From: Argentina anserina
Taxonomy: Eukaryota; Streptophyta; Magnoliopsida; Rosales; Rosaceae
DNA length: 64,000 nt
Reading direction: 5' to 3'
NCBI RefSeq assembly: GCF_933775445.1
Contig: NC_065878.1
Span: 16,565,395 to 16,629,394 of the forward strand
The notes under the pieces were generated by a model that saw nothing but the letters and a program-made list of their open reading frames with translations, was not told the origin of the DNA and did not search any database. The number at the start of each line of letters is the position of its first letter. Within the stretch, counting starts at the first letter, position 1. Positions 9,386 through 21,118 of the stretch are shown here, one piece after another. The translations under genes were made by a program, and so were the position numbers.

Positions 9386-9600
9386 CCTTCCTCTCCTCCA
9401 CCACCAGTGGCAAATCGTCGACGCCTTCACGTCCCAAATATCCCGCGTGCCCGCGATGGCCTCTCTGACCCCCCATCTCCTCCTTGGCCTTCGCCGACCT
9501 CTCCCCTCACGACGTTCTCTCCTTCTTCCTCGATATCCGCAAGGCCTGGGTTTATAGCTCGAGTCATGGACGATTCAAGTCAAAACTAGTCGCTTTGGCT
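9386..9600 (+). pseudogene. COG1-like fragment (conserved oligomeric Golgi subunit 1)
   Basis: Three pieces in shifting frames match the middle of plant COG1: LPLLHHQWQIVDAFTSQIS (about 9389-9445), RARDGLSD (about 9445-9470) and, further on, FADLSPHDVLSFFLDIRKAW (about 9490-9550). COG1 proteins have a QHQWQIVESF..QISQRSRERL..D block followed by LSPDQVLSLFLDSRKSW, in this order. COG1 is a subunit of the COG tether acting in retrograde Golgi traffic. The frame changes at least twice and the similarity fades after 9560. The extra sequence following (SKLVALAKK…) is not one I can place. It is a gene fragment, not a gene. Confidence 0.55.
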
Positions 9601-11842
9601 AAAAAAGTTGGCCACCGGCAATAGGGACAGCCTCTACATCGATGGTTGGTGAAGTCATGTCAGGTGCATCTAGGCTAGCCGAAGATCCTAAGGAGTAAGG
9701 ACGGCGGTGGCTCTAATGAAGATATTGCTTAATTGGTCTTTCAATCAGTCTAAAATTTGTGCAACATGTTTGATCAAATCCTAACCAAGCTAGCATTCTT
9801 GAAAAAGCTTCAATATTTCCCTTCAAGTTCAAAATGGAGGATGAGTTTAAACTTGTTGCTTCTACATATATACCTTAATCATGGCCGGCCCTCAGGGAGC
9901 GCAAGCAGTGCTCCTGCACTGGGCCAGGGCCCAATTTTTTTTTGTTTGCTCTTTTGTCAATTAATCTCCTCTTGTTTTTCTTTGGCTTTCACAATTGCAT
10001 TATTTTCAGCAAAATCTCATTTTTTATGCTTCCGTTGTCTTATTTTCTCTTAAATTGTTAATCTTCTTATTTCATTATAAAAAAGACTAATAGCAAGAAT
10101 CAAAGAGTTCGGTTGCCGATTGATGTTCTCCTAAATAAAAATTTATTTCTATTCTACCTCTATAAATGGATAGACTTAATAGTGATTCTTCACAATTATT
10201 CTGATATTCTGAATTCGACGGCTTCGGTGTTTAGAGCTTAGGTTTCTTTCTAATTTTGCCAATGAAAAAAGTTTTTTTTTAATAAAAAAAATTGTCCAAT
10301 GCCCTTTTTTTTACCTGCACCGAGTCTTAAATCTCTCCTTAATACCTCTAAGGCCCAAAACAAGATGACAGCTTCGTAATTTTGTTCATTTTGCCAACCC
10401 CTTTTTTTTTCTCACTATCTACTTCTCTTGTGCATAGCTCGGAAGAATGTAACCAAATTGAAGCAATGAATCTTCATCACACTGGTGCTCTTGGAAGCCT
10501 CTTCATTCTGCGACTTATCCTCTCCCCTCCAACGAATACCCAACCTCTCTCCTCATTTTTAGTACGTTTAGGATGCTGCTAAATGTACCAATCAAATTTC
10601 TTAGTATACCCATTATACAATAACTAATCTTTTATTTCTAACTCTTGCTCTCATCTTTTAACAGAACCAACTCCCGTCTTTATTCTACTTTCAGTCCGCC
10701 TCCATTCTTCCAAAGAATCACAATTTGTAATCCTTCTAATCATTGGCCTACATATGATTTCAAGACTACATGGAAATGTTTATGTTGATTAATGAAAACT
10801 CAATGCGGTCATACCCATTTGGTTCTTTAATGAAATTCCCTCTTATAGTTTCATTTAAACTTCTACTAGACTCCAAAACATTTGAATGCAATCTTCAATT
10901 AGCCACCAATTGTGCATAGTCTAAGGCAATAATGAAAATTCTCAACAAGACAATCGGAACTAATGAACATTAGAAACCATTTAACATAAACATGGATTTT
11001 TTGGTCGGGCAAAGAAAGCGTAAGTTGCAGATTCATCAAACATAGTCTGATTGAGAATGAAGATTACTTGCATAATTTGATGAAGAGTTAAGAGTGAAGT
11101 TATCGGTTTCACAGATTTTGGAGAAAAAAAATAGAGGTAAAACTGGAAAATACCAAGAAAAAAAATTGTGTTGGGTATAGTTAGATATTTGCTGGATACA
11201 CTTATGTTTATACCCTTACCTCTCCATACTAACGGATTTTTTTTACTGATGACGTTGGTTATCTCAACAATTACCTCACTGGCCTTTGAATTCAAATGTA
11301 ATGGATCAGAACACGTCTCGAATCCCCAGGCTCGCAAGCGCGTAAGTCACAACAGCGTGTAATTTCTTGTGTTTTCTCAACTTATTAAGTGTTCCTGTTC
11401 AGACTTCAGACCAAAAAAAAAAGTGTTCCTGATCTGGAGCCGAAACAACGGCAAGTTCTGGAAAGAGCTCAAGCTCAGGGAGCCCAGGTTTTGTCTTATT
11501 ACATGTCGTTATGCTATAAGTCATTTATTTTTTATTTTCTTCCGATGGTTGAATATAATGAGTATGTTTTGCCCTTACGGCTTGCTATTAGCCTACTACG
11601 CTCCATTACACGTCCTTGTTCTTGGTTTCAAGTTTCAACTGTAGACATCACAACCCTGTGCCACTGCACCTAGAATCATGGTATTCTTCTGCAATATTGA
11701 AGAAACAAAATTTGCTGATTGATGAACAACATGAACTTGAGAAAGCAAAACGACTAGATTCATTGAATTCACAAGAGTGACACGGCCTCTTGGATGGGAA
11801 TTCTTTCTACGTCTGAAAGTGAAAACATCCTCCACCTATATC
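9601..11842. other. Intergenic, AT-rich, mostly unassigned
   Basis: No complete gene seen. A possible small hAT-type remnant occupies about 9880-10,336 (see finding). Near 11,410-11,510 a short open frame reads VPDLEPKQRQVLERAQAQGA, bounded by an A-run on the left, which I do not recognise. Poly-T and poly-A tracts near 9940, 10,270, 10,290 and 11,155 suggest old retroposon debris, but none could be delimited. Confidence 0.4.
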
Positions 11843-11847
11843 AAAAT
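11843..11847. repeat. Target-site duplication, left copy (AAAAT)
   Basis: AAAAT immediately precedes the 5' LTR start TGTAATAA and matches AAAAT at 21114-21118 right after the 3' LTR end. Confidence 0.9.
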
Positions 11848-14424
11848 TGTAATAACCCGATTTTTCAGAACAATTTATTGTATTGTTTTAAAAAATTTAA
11901 AGTTTGTGAAATTCATTAAACGTGGTTGTTTCGCTTTGCGACGTCGGAAATCGAAAACGGAAACGTTATCGGAACTTTTAATTAGAAAAACGTTACGTTT
12001 CCGCGACGTGAGAATCGACTTTTGCTCCGTCGCTCGTTTGTGAAAACTTCCTTCACGAAAGTTGTAGAGCTCGTCAATACGAGTTCGTGTACACATCGCA
12101 CGTTCGAATCGGACGTCATACGTGAAAGTTATTAACGATAGAAGTAGTTTTCGATTTTGGAAACGGGTATAAAGAGGAATTTAATGGAGTTAGGGTTTCC
12201 ATTTTCGGAAACCCTCACCCCGCCTCCCTTTCTCTCTTCTCTCTCTTCCTCCCCGAGCTCCCTCCCCCTCTCGAAATCGCCACCGGCAATCCATCCTTCC
12301 GGCCGTCCGTGTCTCTCACCGCCAGTCCAGGAAGCTTCGCACGGATCACCGCACATGACCCCGAGCTTTGGACGGCTGTGAAGTCGCGCGACGTCCCCGA
12401 GCACCTGCGAGGTTTCTGTCGCCGTCCAAACCTTACGCCGCCGACGCAAGCGCTCGCCCCTCATCCCCCTCCACCCTCCGACACCTCCTACGAGTAATTG
12501 GAACTCGAATCAAGCCACGACACGCCCTCCACGAGGAATCGACACAATCGGCGATCCATCCCTCTCCGGCGACTTTCTGAAGGCTCCACCGTACGATCTA
12601 GGTATGATTTGATGAATTTGATGTTTGTGTGTGATTGTGTGATGATTTTAGATCGATTTGGGGAAGATTTGGAGGAGGAGATGGAGGAGATACCGCAACC
12701 TAGGGCGGCGCGTGTGAGTGCGTAAGGAGGATTGGAGGCGGCCTTGGGCCGTGTAGGGGTGGAGGAGAAAGAAAGGAGCGGTTTGATGCGGCGGTGGCGC
12801 GTGAATAATGTTTTCGAAACAGTAATTTTGTAAAATTTATTTTTACAAATGGTGAATGTAAAAAGTAATTTACGTATAGTGAAATGTAAATTTATTTTAT
12901 GTATAGTAAATGTAAATGTAAATTACGTACTGTAATTTTAAAAGTAATTTCGGAAGGGTAAATGGGTAATTATTATTTACTAATACAGTATTTACGTTTG
13001 AATAGTCTATGGAGGTACATAAATGCGTAAATAGTATTATACATATGGAAATACGTAATCAGTATATACTCGTACAAGAATACGTAATTAATATGTATTT
13101 GTACAATAATACGTGAATAGTACTACGTGAACAATAATTTTGTAAAACCTGAAATTGCTGAACAGTGAAATATTATTACTCTTTCGGCATTTAAGGTTTT
13201 ACGTAAAGATTCTAAATTCTTTTCTTATCTATTCTAGGTGAGCGACACATCGAGTAAGGATTCTTTTTGGGAATTGTGAAAATTACACTCGAGATTATAA
13301 GGTGAGTAAAACCTCACAATGACGAATCTACCCTTGCGGAGATTCAGGAATATGCTAAACTTTAAAGAATGAACTATGATATGTATTTGATATAGTGGAT
13401 TGTGTATGTGTATAAATGGTAAATAAGTACATATATATAGTTTGCTATATTATATACTGTCGTGATTTCCGTTGTTAATAAGTTCATTGTGGTGTTGAGA
13501 TTTATATATTGAGCATTGTAATTCGATTTGTACAATATAATGTGATGATTATTGTATGTGGTTTTAACATTGAGTTTTGTTAAAACGTTTTTGTCTACGG
13601 ACGTGTTTATGTCTTCGGACGTGTTTTATGTCTTTGGACTTGTTTTCTGTCTTTGGACCAGTCTTTGGACGTGTTGGCATGTCGAAACCTAGCCTTTGGC
13701 TGGGCGAAAGTTACGATACAGTTAGAGCTCTAGTCTGTCTGCCAGGGTACTGCATAAGAGGTAACATATGAGTTATCGGCTTATGAGTACCCATGTTTGG
13801 ATATTGGGTAACATATGGTTGCCTAATGTCGACGGCGTACTATCATGAGGGGTAACAGAGGTGTACCAGCGCTCATGAGTACCCGTATTATAAATGCATT
13901 TGGGTAAAGAGAGGGGTTGCCCAATTTCTCATGAGCATATACATTTTCATTTTATTAGACAATCAGATGGGCCGTCTAATGACTCATGAGTGCATTTATG
14001 ATTGTTGTTTTGTGGAGTTTCATATATATTTTTATGCTAGTTATATTGTTGTTTTACTCATACGAGCTGCAAAGCTTACCGGGTTTGTCTTTACAATCCC
14101 GGTGCACCTATTCGATGGTGTATGAGATAATTCCGCAGGTGTGGATTAGCGGAAAACGACGAACTACTCTGAGGACTCGAAGTTGTTTTTATCCTATCTT
14201 GTAGTGAGGATTTTGTGAGGATTTTGTGAGGATTTTTACATTTCCATTTGTTATAATGTCAAATTATAAATTTAGTTTGTAATAATCAATTTGATTGAGT
14301 TGTACAATTAAACTGAGTAATGATCCGCTGTAACATTAAAATGATTTCGATTTATTGAGATTGTTTTAGAGTTTTCATGACTTCGAAATTTGAGTTTCAT
14401 ACTCGAAATTTTGGGGTCGTGACA
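11848..14424 (+). repeat. 5' LTR of Tekay-type element (2,577 bp)
   Basis: Starts TGTAATAACCCG, ends GTCGTGACA next to the primer-binding site. A TATA box (ggtataaagagg) lies at about 12166-12177. Directly after it comes a 615-bp GC-rich stretch (12185-12799) with no counterpart in the 3' LTR. The rest aligns along its length with 19163-21113. Small open frames in it (for example the one starting at 13577) recur in the other LTR at 20278 and are not genes. Confidence 0.92.
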
Positions 14425-14426
14425 GT

Positions 14427-14439
14427 TGGTATCAGAGCC
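14427..14439 (+). other. Primer-binding site (tRNA-iMet)
   Basis: TGGTATCAGAGCC, a perfect complement of the plant initiator tRNA-Met 3' end, two bases after the 5' LTR. Confidence 0.92.
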
Positions 14440-14710
14440 AGGTTGTGTATTTAGCGATTATCAATATCATCCAGGAGCGATGACCAGACTGCAGAGGGCC
14501 CCCATCACATTGTCTTCGGTATTGATATGTTGTCAGGTACACGAAAGTGTTAGGAGCCACACCTTAAGGTTTGGTCCTCTGGGGAGTATTGAGACGATAC
14601 TTCAATGATTTCCCTTCTTCTGAAATTTCATGTTAATATATGATTGGATCTATTTTGTTCAGATTCAAGACTTCACATGTATTGACTAAGTGTTTAAAAG
14701 TTTCAAGGTG

Positions 14711-17700
14711 ATGAATTTGGAGAAGGGCCGTGCACAGGGCCGAGGACGGGCGAGAGGTCGAGGCCGAGGTTGGGATGCAGGCCGAGTCCGCAATGTGGAG
14801 AACCTTTATGAGGAGGCGACACCACAGGAAGAACATGTTGATGTCGCTGCGGTCGTTAGAGACGATGGTCGTGTGCTAAAGCTGATCAGGGACATCAGTT
14901 GTCTGTTAGCGTCGTCATTTCATGGAGGCCTGGATCATATGGTAATGGACCACTGTATCGAGAGCATGGAGACCTACTTTGAGATGATGGAGTGCTCTGA
15001 GATAAAGAAGAGGATGATAGCCACATTCTTTCTGAAAGATGATGCACTATATTGGTGGAAGAGTACGAGGTGGACAGTAGATGTGTCTACCTTGACCTGG
15101 GATGGTTTCACGGCACTTTTTCGAGAGAAGTACTTTCCAGCTACAGTGCAGGAGAATTTAGAGCTTGAGTTCCTTGAGCTAGCACAGGGGGATATGACTA
15201 TCAGGGAGTATGAGGCTCGTTTTGCACAGTTGTACCGGTATGTCAGGCCAATGGGTGTAACCTCCTTAGCCCAGAAGTTTCTACGGGGCTTAAACAAGAA
15301 TACAAGACCATTATATCAGCGTTTTGCCTGTCTACCAAGGAGTTGATGTATGAGAGTGCCATGAATTTGGAATAGGCTGATAAGACTTGTGGAGGTGACG
15401 GGAAAGATAGAGATACTAGAGGAAAAGGCAAGGCAATCAGTTCAGGCAGCGGGCCCTTAGGGCCGAAAGGTGGATCTTGGAAGAGACCAAGACCCTATTA
15501 TCAGATTCCGGCTAAGACATCATCTCCATCTGCTAGGACTGCACCTGTTAGAACGTTGGCAACAGTGAGGTGCTTCGTTTGCAACGAAATGGGGCACTAC
15601 GCCACGACATGTCCGAAACCAAAGAGAACAAGCTGCTATAGGTGTGGGCAAGTGGGACATATGGCTAGAGACTGTACCCGACCCCGTCAGGGTGGACAGG
15701 AACATCAGTAGAGACAGTTACCAGCGGGGCAAGCTAGGGTGTTTGCAGTGGGTCAACGAGACACATGAGTGGAAGGTACTTTATCTATTTTTGACTACCT
15801 TGCTAGAGTACTGTTTGATACGGGAGCATCACATTCATTTATTGCTAGTTCGGTAGTGGAGATGTTACGATTGATTCCTACACATCTTGGAAACTTTTTA
15901 TATGTCACATCACCCCTTGGAGTGTCCCTCGAATTAGAGACAATCTGCAAGGCTTGTCCTATTGTGATTAGAAGTAGAGATTTCTCTCTTTCGTTGATAA
16001 TGATTCCGGACCACACCTATGATGTGATCCTAGGAATTGATTGGTTGAGGCCGTAACACGCGGTGATTGATTGTTTTGACATGGTGGTGTTCTTTCATCG
16101 ACCTGGGGAACCAGTGTTTCGTTATCGATGCCTCAAGTCAGATAATGCCATGAGAACAGGAGTTTTGACACTTGTGGAATCAGGAGATCAGAAAGTAATT
16201 ATTGCAGACATTATGGTAGTATCTGAGTATAGTGAGGTGTTCCAAGAGATACCTGGGTTACCTCCTCGAAGAGTTGTAGATTTATGTATTGATGTGGTAC
16301 CAGGTACGGCACCTGTGTCAAATGCGCCTTATAGAATGGGACAAAACAAACTCAAAGAGTTGAAGGAGCAGATTGACGAACTATTGGACCAAGGGTTCAT
16401 TAGACCTAGCGTTTCACCTTGGGGAGCACCGGTTATGTTCATGAAAAAGAAAAATGGTTCTCTGCGGTTATGTGCGGACTACAGGGAACCGAACAAGGTG
16501 ACCATCAAGACTAGGTATCCCTTGCCTAGGATTGATGATTTGTTCGATCAGCTTAAAGGAGATACGGTGTTCTCTAAGAATGATTTGAGATCCAGTTACC
16601 ATCAACTCAGGGTGAAGGAAGAAGATATATCGAAGACAGCCTTCAGAACCCGGTATGGACACTATGAGTTTGTGGTCATGCCCTTTGGTTTAACAAATGC
16701 ATCAGCTGTCTTTATGAGTTTGATGAACCAAGTCTTTAGCTTGTACGCAGATGAGTTGGTTGTGGTGTTTGTGGATGACATTCTGATATACTCCAAGTCT
16801 CAAGAAGAGCATGTAGTGCATCTGAGGACGGTGTTGCAGACCTTGAAGGAAGCAAAATTGTATGCCAAACTAGAGAAGTGTGAATTCTGGAAAGAATATG
16901 TCAAGTTCCTCGGTCATGTCGTCTCAAAGGATAGAGTACTAGTAGATCCGTCAAAAGTGGAGGCAGTAAAGAGTTAGAGTCATCCAAAGAACCCTACTGA
17001 GATTCGTAGTTTCCTTGGTTTGGCTGGTTACTACAAGAGGTTTATCCAAGGGTTTTCTAGTATTGCATTGTCATTGACCAAGTTGACCAAGAAAGATGCT
17101 CCGTTTGTGTGGACGGAAGCATGTGAAGAGGCATTCAACAAACTAAAGACCAGTTTGACCACAACTCCAGTGTTGACGATTCCTTCTAGTAGGGGCGGTT
17201 ATGTCATTTACAGTGATGCCTCACTCCAAGGCTTGGGATGTGTGTTGATGCAGCACGGAGGAGTTGTTACTTATGTCTCAAGACAGTTAAAGATCCATGA
17301 GAAGAACTACCCCACTCACGATCTAGAGCTCATAGCAGCGGTTTTCGCCCTGAAGATTTGGAGACATTACTTGTATGGTGAGAAATTTCAACTCTTTTCT
17401 GATCATAAGAGTTTGAAGTATCTATTCTCACATAAAGAATTGAATATGAGGTAGAGGAGATGGATGGAACTCCTCAAGGATTATGACTTCACATTGGAGT
17501 ATCACCCTGAGAAAGCAAATGTGGTGGCCGATGCCTTGAGCAGGAAACCGAGAGGTGTGGTAGCTTCACTTATGGTTCAAGAATGGTTTATGCTTGAAAC
17601 TGCATCAGAGTTTGACTTGGTACCATCGGGAGGAGAGCCAAAGGTCTTTCTTAGTAGCGTCATTGTGCAACCTACATTAATCTCAAGGATCATACAGGGT

Positions 17701-19119
17701 CAGGCGCAAGATAAATTCTCACAAGCTAAGTTAGCACACCTTGTCGTAGATACGCTTGATGAATGTCCTTCAGAGTGGAGAGTCAGACCCGATGGAGGGT
17801 TGAGGTTTGGGGCAAGATTGTGTGTCCCAGATTGTAACGATCTCAAGAAGAAGGTCTTTCGCATGACACATCGATCTTGATATACCGTTCATCTAGGGGG
17901 ACACCAAGATGTACAAGGACTTATGCAGGCAATTTTGGTGGTACGAGATGAAGAAAGACGTAGCTAAATTTGTATCAAAGTGTCTTACGTGTCCGCAAGT
18001 AAGACACTTCAAAAACGACCAGCTGGCATGTTGAAGCCATTAACTATTTCTCTATGGAAGTGGGAACATATATCTATGAATTTTGTGACTGGATTGCCTA
18101 AGTCCAAGAAGGGTCACGATGCTATTTGGGTGATTGTCGATCGATTGACCAAGTCGGCTCATTTTCTTCCAGTGTCAATGAAGTATTCTGTGGACGTGCT
18201 AGGAAAACTATATGTGGATGAGGTAGTGAGATTTCATGGAGCTCCAGTTTCTATTGTTTCCAATCGAGATGCACGTTTCACGTCGAAATTCTGGGGTGGT
18301 TTGCAGAAGGCTATGGGTACTACCTTGGATATGAGTACTGCTTTTCATCCTCAGGCTGATAGACAGACATAAAGGGTGAATCAGGTGATGGAAGATATGT
18401 TGAGAGCTTGTGTGCTGGATTTTAAAGGTAGATGGGAGGATCATTTGAGATTGATTGAGTTTGCATATAACAACAGTTACAATTCTAGCATTGGCATGTC
18501 ACCTTATGAGGCTCTTTATGATAGACCATGTCAATCACCTATCTGTTGGGCCGAAGTTGGTGATGAAGCACTGATGGGTCCAGAGGTGGTTCAGGAAACC
18601 ACAAAGAAGATTTCGATCATTCGAGATAGAATCCGGACCGCACAGAGTAGACAGAAGAGCTATGTGGACTTAAAGAGGAGACTTGCGGAATTTGAGATCG
18701 GTGATCATGTGTTCTTAAAAGTTTCACCTATGAGGGGTGTAGTGAGATTTGGCAAGAAATAAAAATTGGCTCCGAGGTATGTTGGGCCCTTTGAGATTCT
18801 CGAGAAGGTAGGAGAACTAGCATATCGACTAGCCTTACCTACTAGCATGTCGGGCGTTCACCACGTCTTCCACATTTCCATGTTGACGAAGTATGAACCA
18901 GATGAGTCGCATGTGATTGATCATAGCACCATTGAGGTGAAGGACAATGCCACATTTGTTATTGAGTCGGTTCGTATTCTGGATCGATCCACAATGAAGC
19001 TCCGGAGAAAGGAAGTGGAACTAGTCAAAGTGTTGTGGAGCCACCATGATGAGGGTGATGCCTCTTGGGAACTAGAGTCTGATATGAAGACAAGATATCC
19101 GCAGCTGTTTGTGCAGTAG
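14711..19119 (+). pseudogene. Tekay-type gag-pol pseudogene
   Basis: Gag opens with MNLEKGRAQGRGRARGRGRG (14711), has the capsid piece ALYWWKSTRW (near 15045) and two zinc knuckles, CFVCNEMGHYATTC and CYRCGQVGHMARDC (15571-15676). Pol follows: protease LFDTGASHSF (near 15810), reverse transcriptase with [10 protein letters not shown] carrying the catalytic Asp pair (near 16770-16800), RNase H with [10 protein letters not shown] (near 17210), an integrase with CLTCPQV finger remnant and WKWEHISMNFVTGLPKS (near 18050), and chromodomain to 19119. Apart from gag's N-terminal part, pol is in one frame. Damage: frameshift near 15298; stops at 16054, 16975, 17452, 18370 and 18760; paired frameshifts at about 17895 and 18005. 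No functional polyprotein is possible. Confidence 0.92.
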
Positions 19120-19148
19120 TTAACCTGAATTTCGGGACGAAATTCCTT

Positions 19149-19162
19149 GAAGTGGGGTAGAT
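19149..19162 (+). other. Polypurine tract of Tekay-type element
   Basis: gaagtggggtagat directly before the 3' LTR start TGTAATAA. Confidence 0.85.
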
Positions 19163-21113
19163 TGTAATAACCAGATTTTTCGGAACAATTTATTAGATTG
19201 TTTTAAAAATTTTAAAGTTTGTGAAATTCATTAAACGTGGTTGTTTCGCTTTGCGACGTCGGAAATCGAAAACGGAAACGTTATCGGAACTTTTAATTAG
19301 AAAGACGTTACGTTTCCGCGACGTGATAATCGACTTTTGCTGCGTCGCTCGTTTGTGAAAACTTCTTTCACGGAAGTTGTAGAGCTCGCCGATACAAGTT
19401 CGTGGACACGTCGCACATTCGAATCCGACGTCGGACGTGAAAGTTATTAACGATGGAAGTAGTTTCTGATTTTGGAAACAGGTATAAAAAGGAATTTAAC
19501 GTGAATAGGGTTTTTGAAACAGTAATTTTGTAAAATTTATTTTTACGAACGGTGAATGTAAAAAATAATTTATGTATAGTGAAATGTAAATTTATTTTAC
19601 GTACGGTAAATATAAATGTAAATTATGTACCGTAATTTTAAAAGTAATTTCGGAAGGGTAAATAGGTAATTATTATTTACTGAGAGAGTATTTACGTTTG
19701 AATAGTCTATGGAGGTACATAAATGCGTAAATAGTATTATACGTATGGAAACACGTAATCAGTATATACTCATACAAGAATACGTAATTAATATGTATTT
19801 GTACAGTAATACGTGAATAGTAACTACATGAACAATAATTTCGTAAACCCAGAAATTACTGAACCGTAAAATATTATTACTCTTTCGGCATTTAAGGTTT
19901 TACGTAACGATTCTAAATTCTTTTCTTATCTATTCTAGGTGAGCGACACATCGAGTAAGGATTCTTTTTGGGAATTGTGAAAATTACACTCGAGATTATA
20001 AGGTGAGTAAAACCTCACAATGACGAATCTACCATTGCGGAGATTCAGGAATATGCTAAACTTTAAAGAATGAACTATGATATGTATTTGATATAGTGGA
20101 TTGTGTATGTATATAAATGGTAAATAAGTACATATATATAGTTTGCTATATTATATACTGTCGTGATTTCCGTTGTTAATAAGTTCATTGTGGTGTTGAG
20201 ATTTATATATTGAGCATGGTGATTCGATTTGTACAATATAATGTGATGATTATTGTACATGGTTTTAACATTGAGTTTTGTTAAAACGTTTTTGTCTACG
20301 GACGTGTTTATGTCTTCGGACGTGTTTTATGTCTTTGGATTTGTTTTCTGTCTTCGGACCAGTCTTTGGACGTGTTGGCATGTCGGAACCTAGCCTTTGG
20401 CCGGGCGAAAGTTACGATACAGTTAGAGCTCTAGTCTGTCTGCCGGAGTACTGCATAAGAGGTAACATATGAGTTATCGGTTTATGAGTACCCATGTTTG
20501 GATATTGGGTAGCAGATGGTTGCCCAATGTCGGCGGCGTACTATCATGAGTGGTAACAGAGGTGTATCAGCGCTCATGAGTACCCGTATTATAAATGCAT
20601 TTGGGTAAAGAGAGGGGTTGCCCAATTTCTCATGAGCATATACATTTTCATTTTATTAGACAACCAGATGGGCCGTCTAATTACTCATGAGTGCATTTAT
20701 GATTGTTGTTTTGTGGAGTTTCGTATATATTTTTATGCTAGTTATATTGTTGTTTTACTCATACGAGCTGCAAAGCTTACCGGGTTTGTGTTTACAATCC
20801 CGGTGCACCTATTCGATGGTGTAGGGATAATTCCGCAGGTGTAGATTAGCGGAAATCGACGAACTACTCTGAGGACTCGAAGTTGTTTTTATCCTATCTT
20901 GTAGGGAGGATTTTGTGAGGATTTTTACATTTTCATTTGTTATGATGTCGAATTATAAATTTGGTTTGTAATAATCAATTTGATTGAGTTGTACAATTAA
21001 ACTCAGTAATGATCTGGTGTAACATTAAAATGATTTCGATTTATTGAGATTGTGTTAGAGTTTTCATGACTTCGAAATTTGAATTTCATACTCAAAATTT
21101 TAGGGTCGTGACA
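19163..21113 (+). repeat. 3' LTR of Tekay-type element (1,951 bp)
   Basis: Starts TGTAATAACCAG and ends GTCGTGACA. Collinear with the 5' LTR except that sequence equivalent to 12185-12799 is absent: the text passes from ggaatttaa straight to cgtgaata at about 19500. Most visible substitutions between the two LTRs are C/T or G/A changes. Confidence 0.92.
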
Positions 21114-21118
21114 AAAAT
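21114..21118. repeat. Target-site duplication, right copy (AAAAT)
   Basis: AAAAT directly after the 3' LTR end, equal to 11843-11847. Confidence 0.9.

Larger units (their letters stand above)
11848..21113 (+). mobile_element. Complete Ty3/gypsy chromovirus (Tekay/Del type), 9.27 kb
   Basis: A full structure is present in order: 5' LTR (11848-14424), tRNA-iMet primer-binding site (14427-14439), gag, protease, reverse transcriptase, RNase H, integrase, a chromodomain-like C-terminus, polypurine tract (19149-19162) and 3' LTR (19163-21113). It is flanked by AAAAT target duplications. The pol order PR-RT-RH-INT marks Ty3/gypsy, and the C-terminal block RILDRSTMKLRRKEVELVKV…WSHHDEGDASWELE marks the chromodomain of the Tekay/Del clade. 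Coding regions carry frameshifts and stops, and the LTRs differ by substitutions and one 615-bp indel, so this is an old, inactive copy. Confidence 0.93.

Noticed and set aside
12157..12725. GC-rich open frames in the 5' LTR
   Set aside because: Considered as a captured exon. No domain is recognisable, frames overlap each other, and the block follows the LTR TATA box as ordinary R/U5 sequence would.
13577..13771. Small ORF starting MLKRFCLRTCLCLRTC, present again at 20278
   Set aside because: It lies at the same place in both LTRs of the Tekay element, so it is LTR sequence and not a gene.
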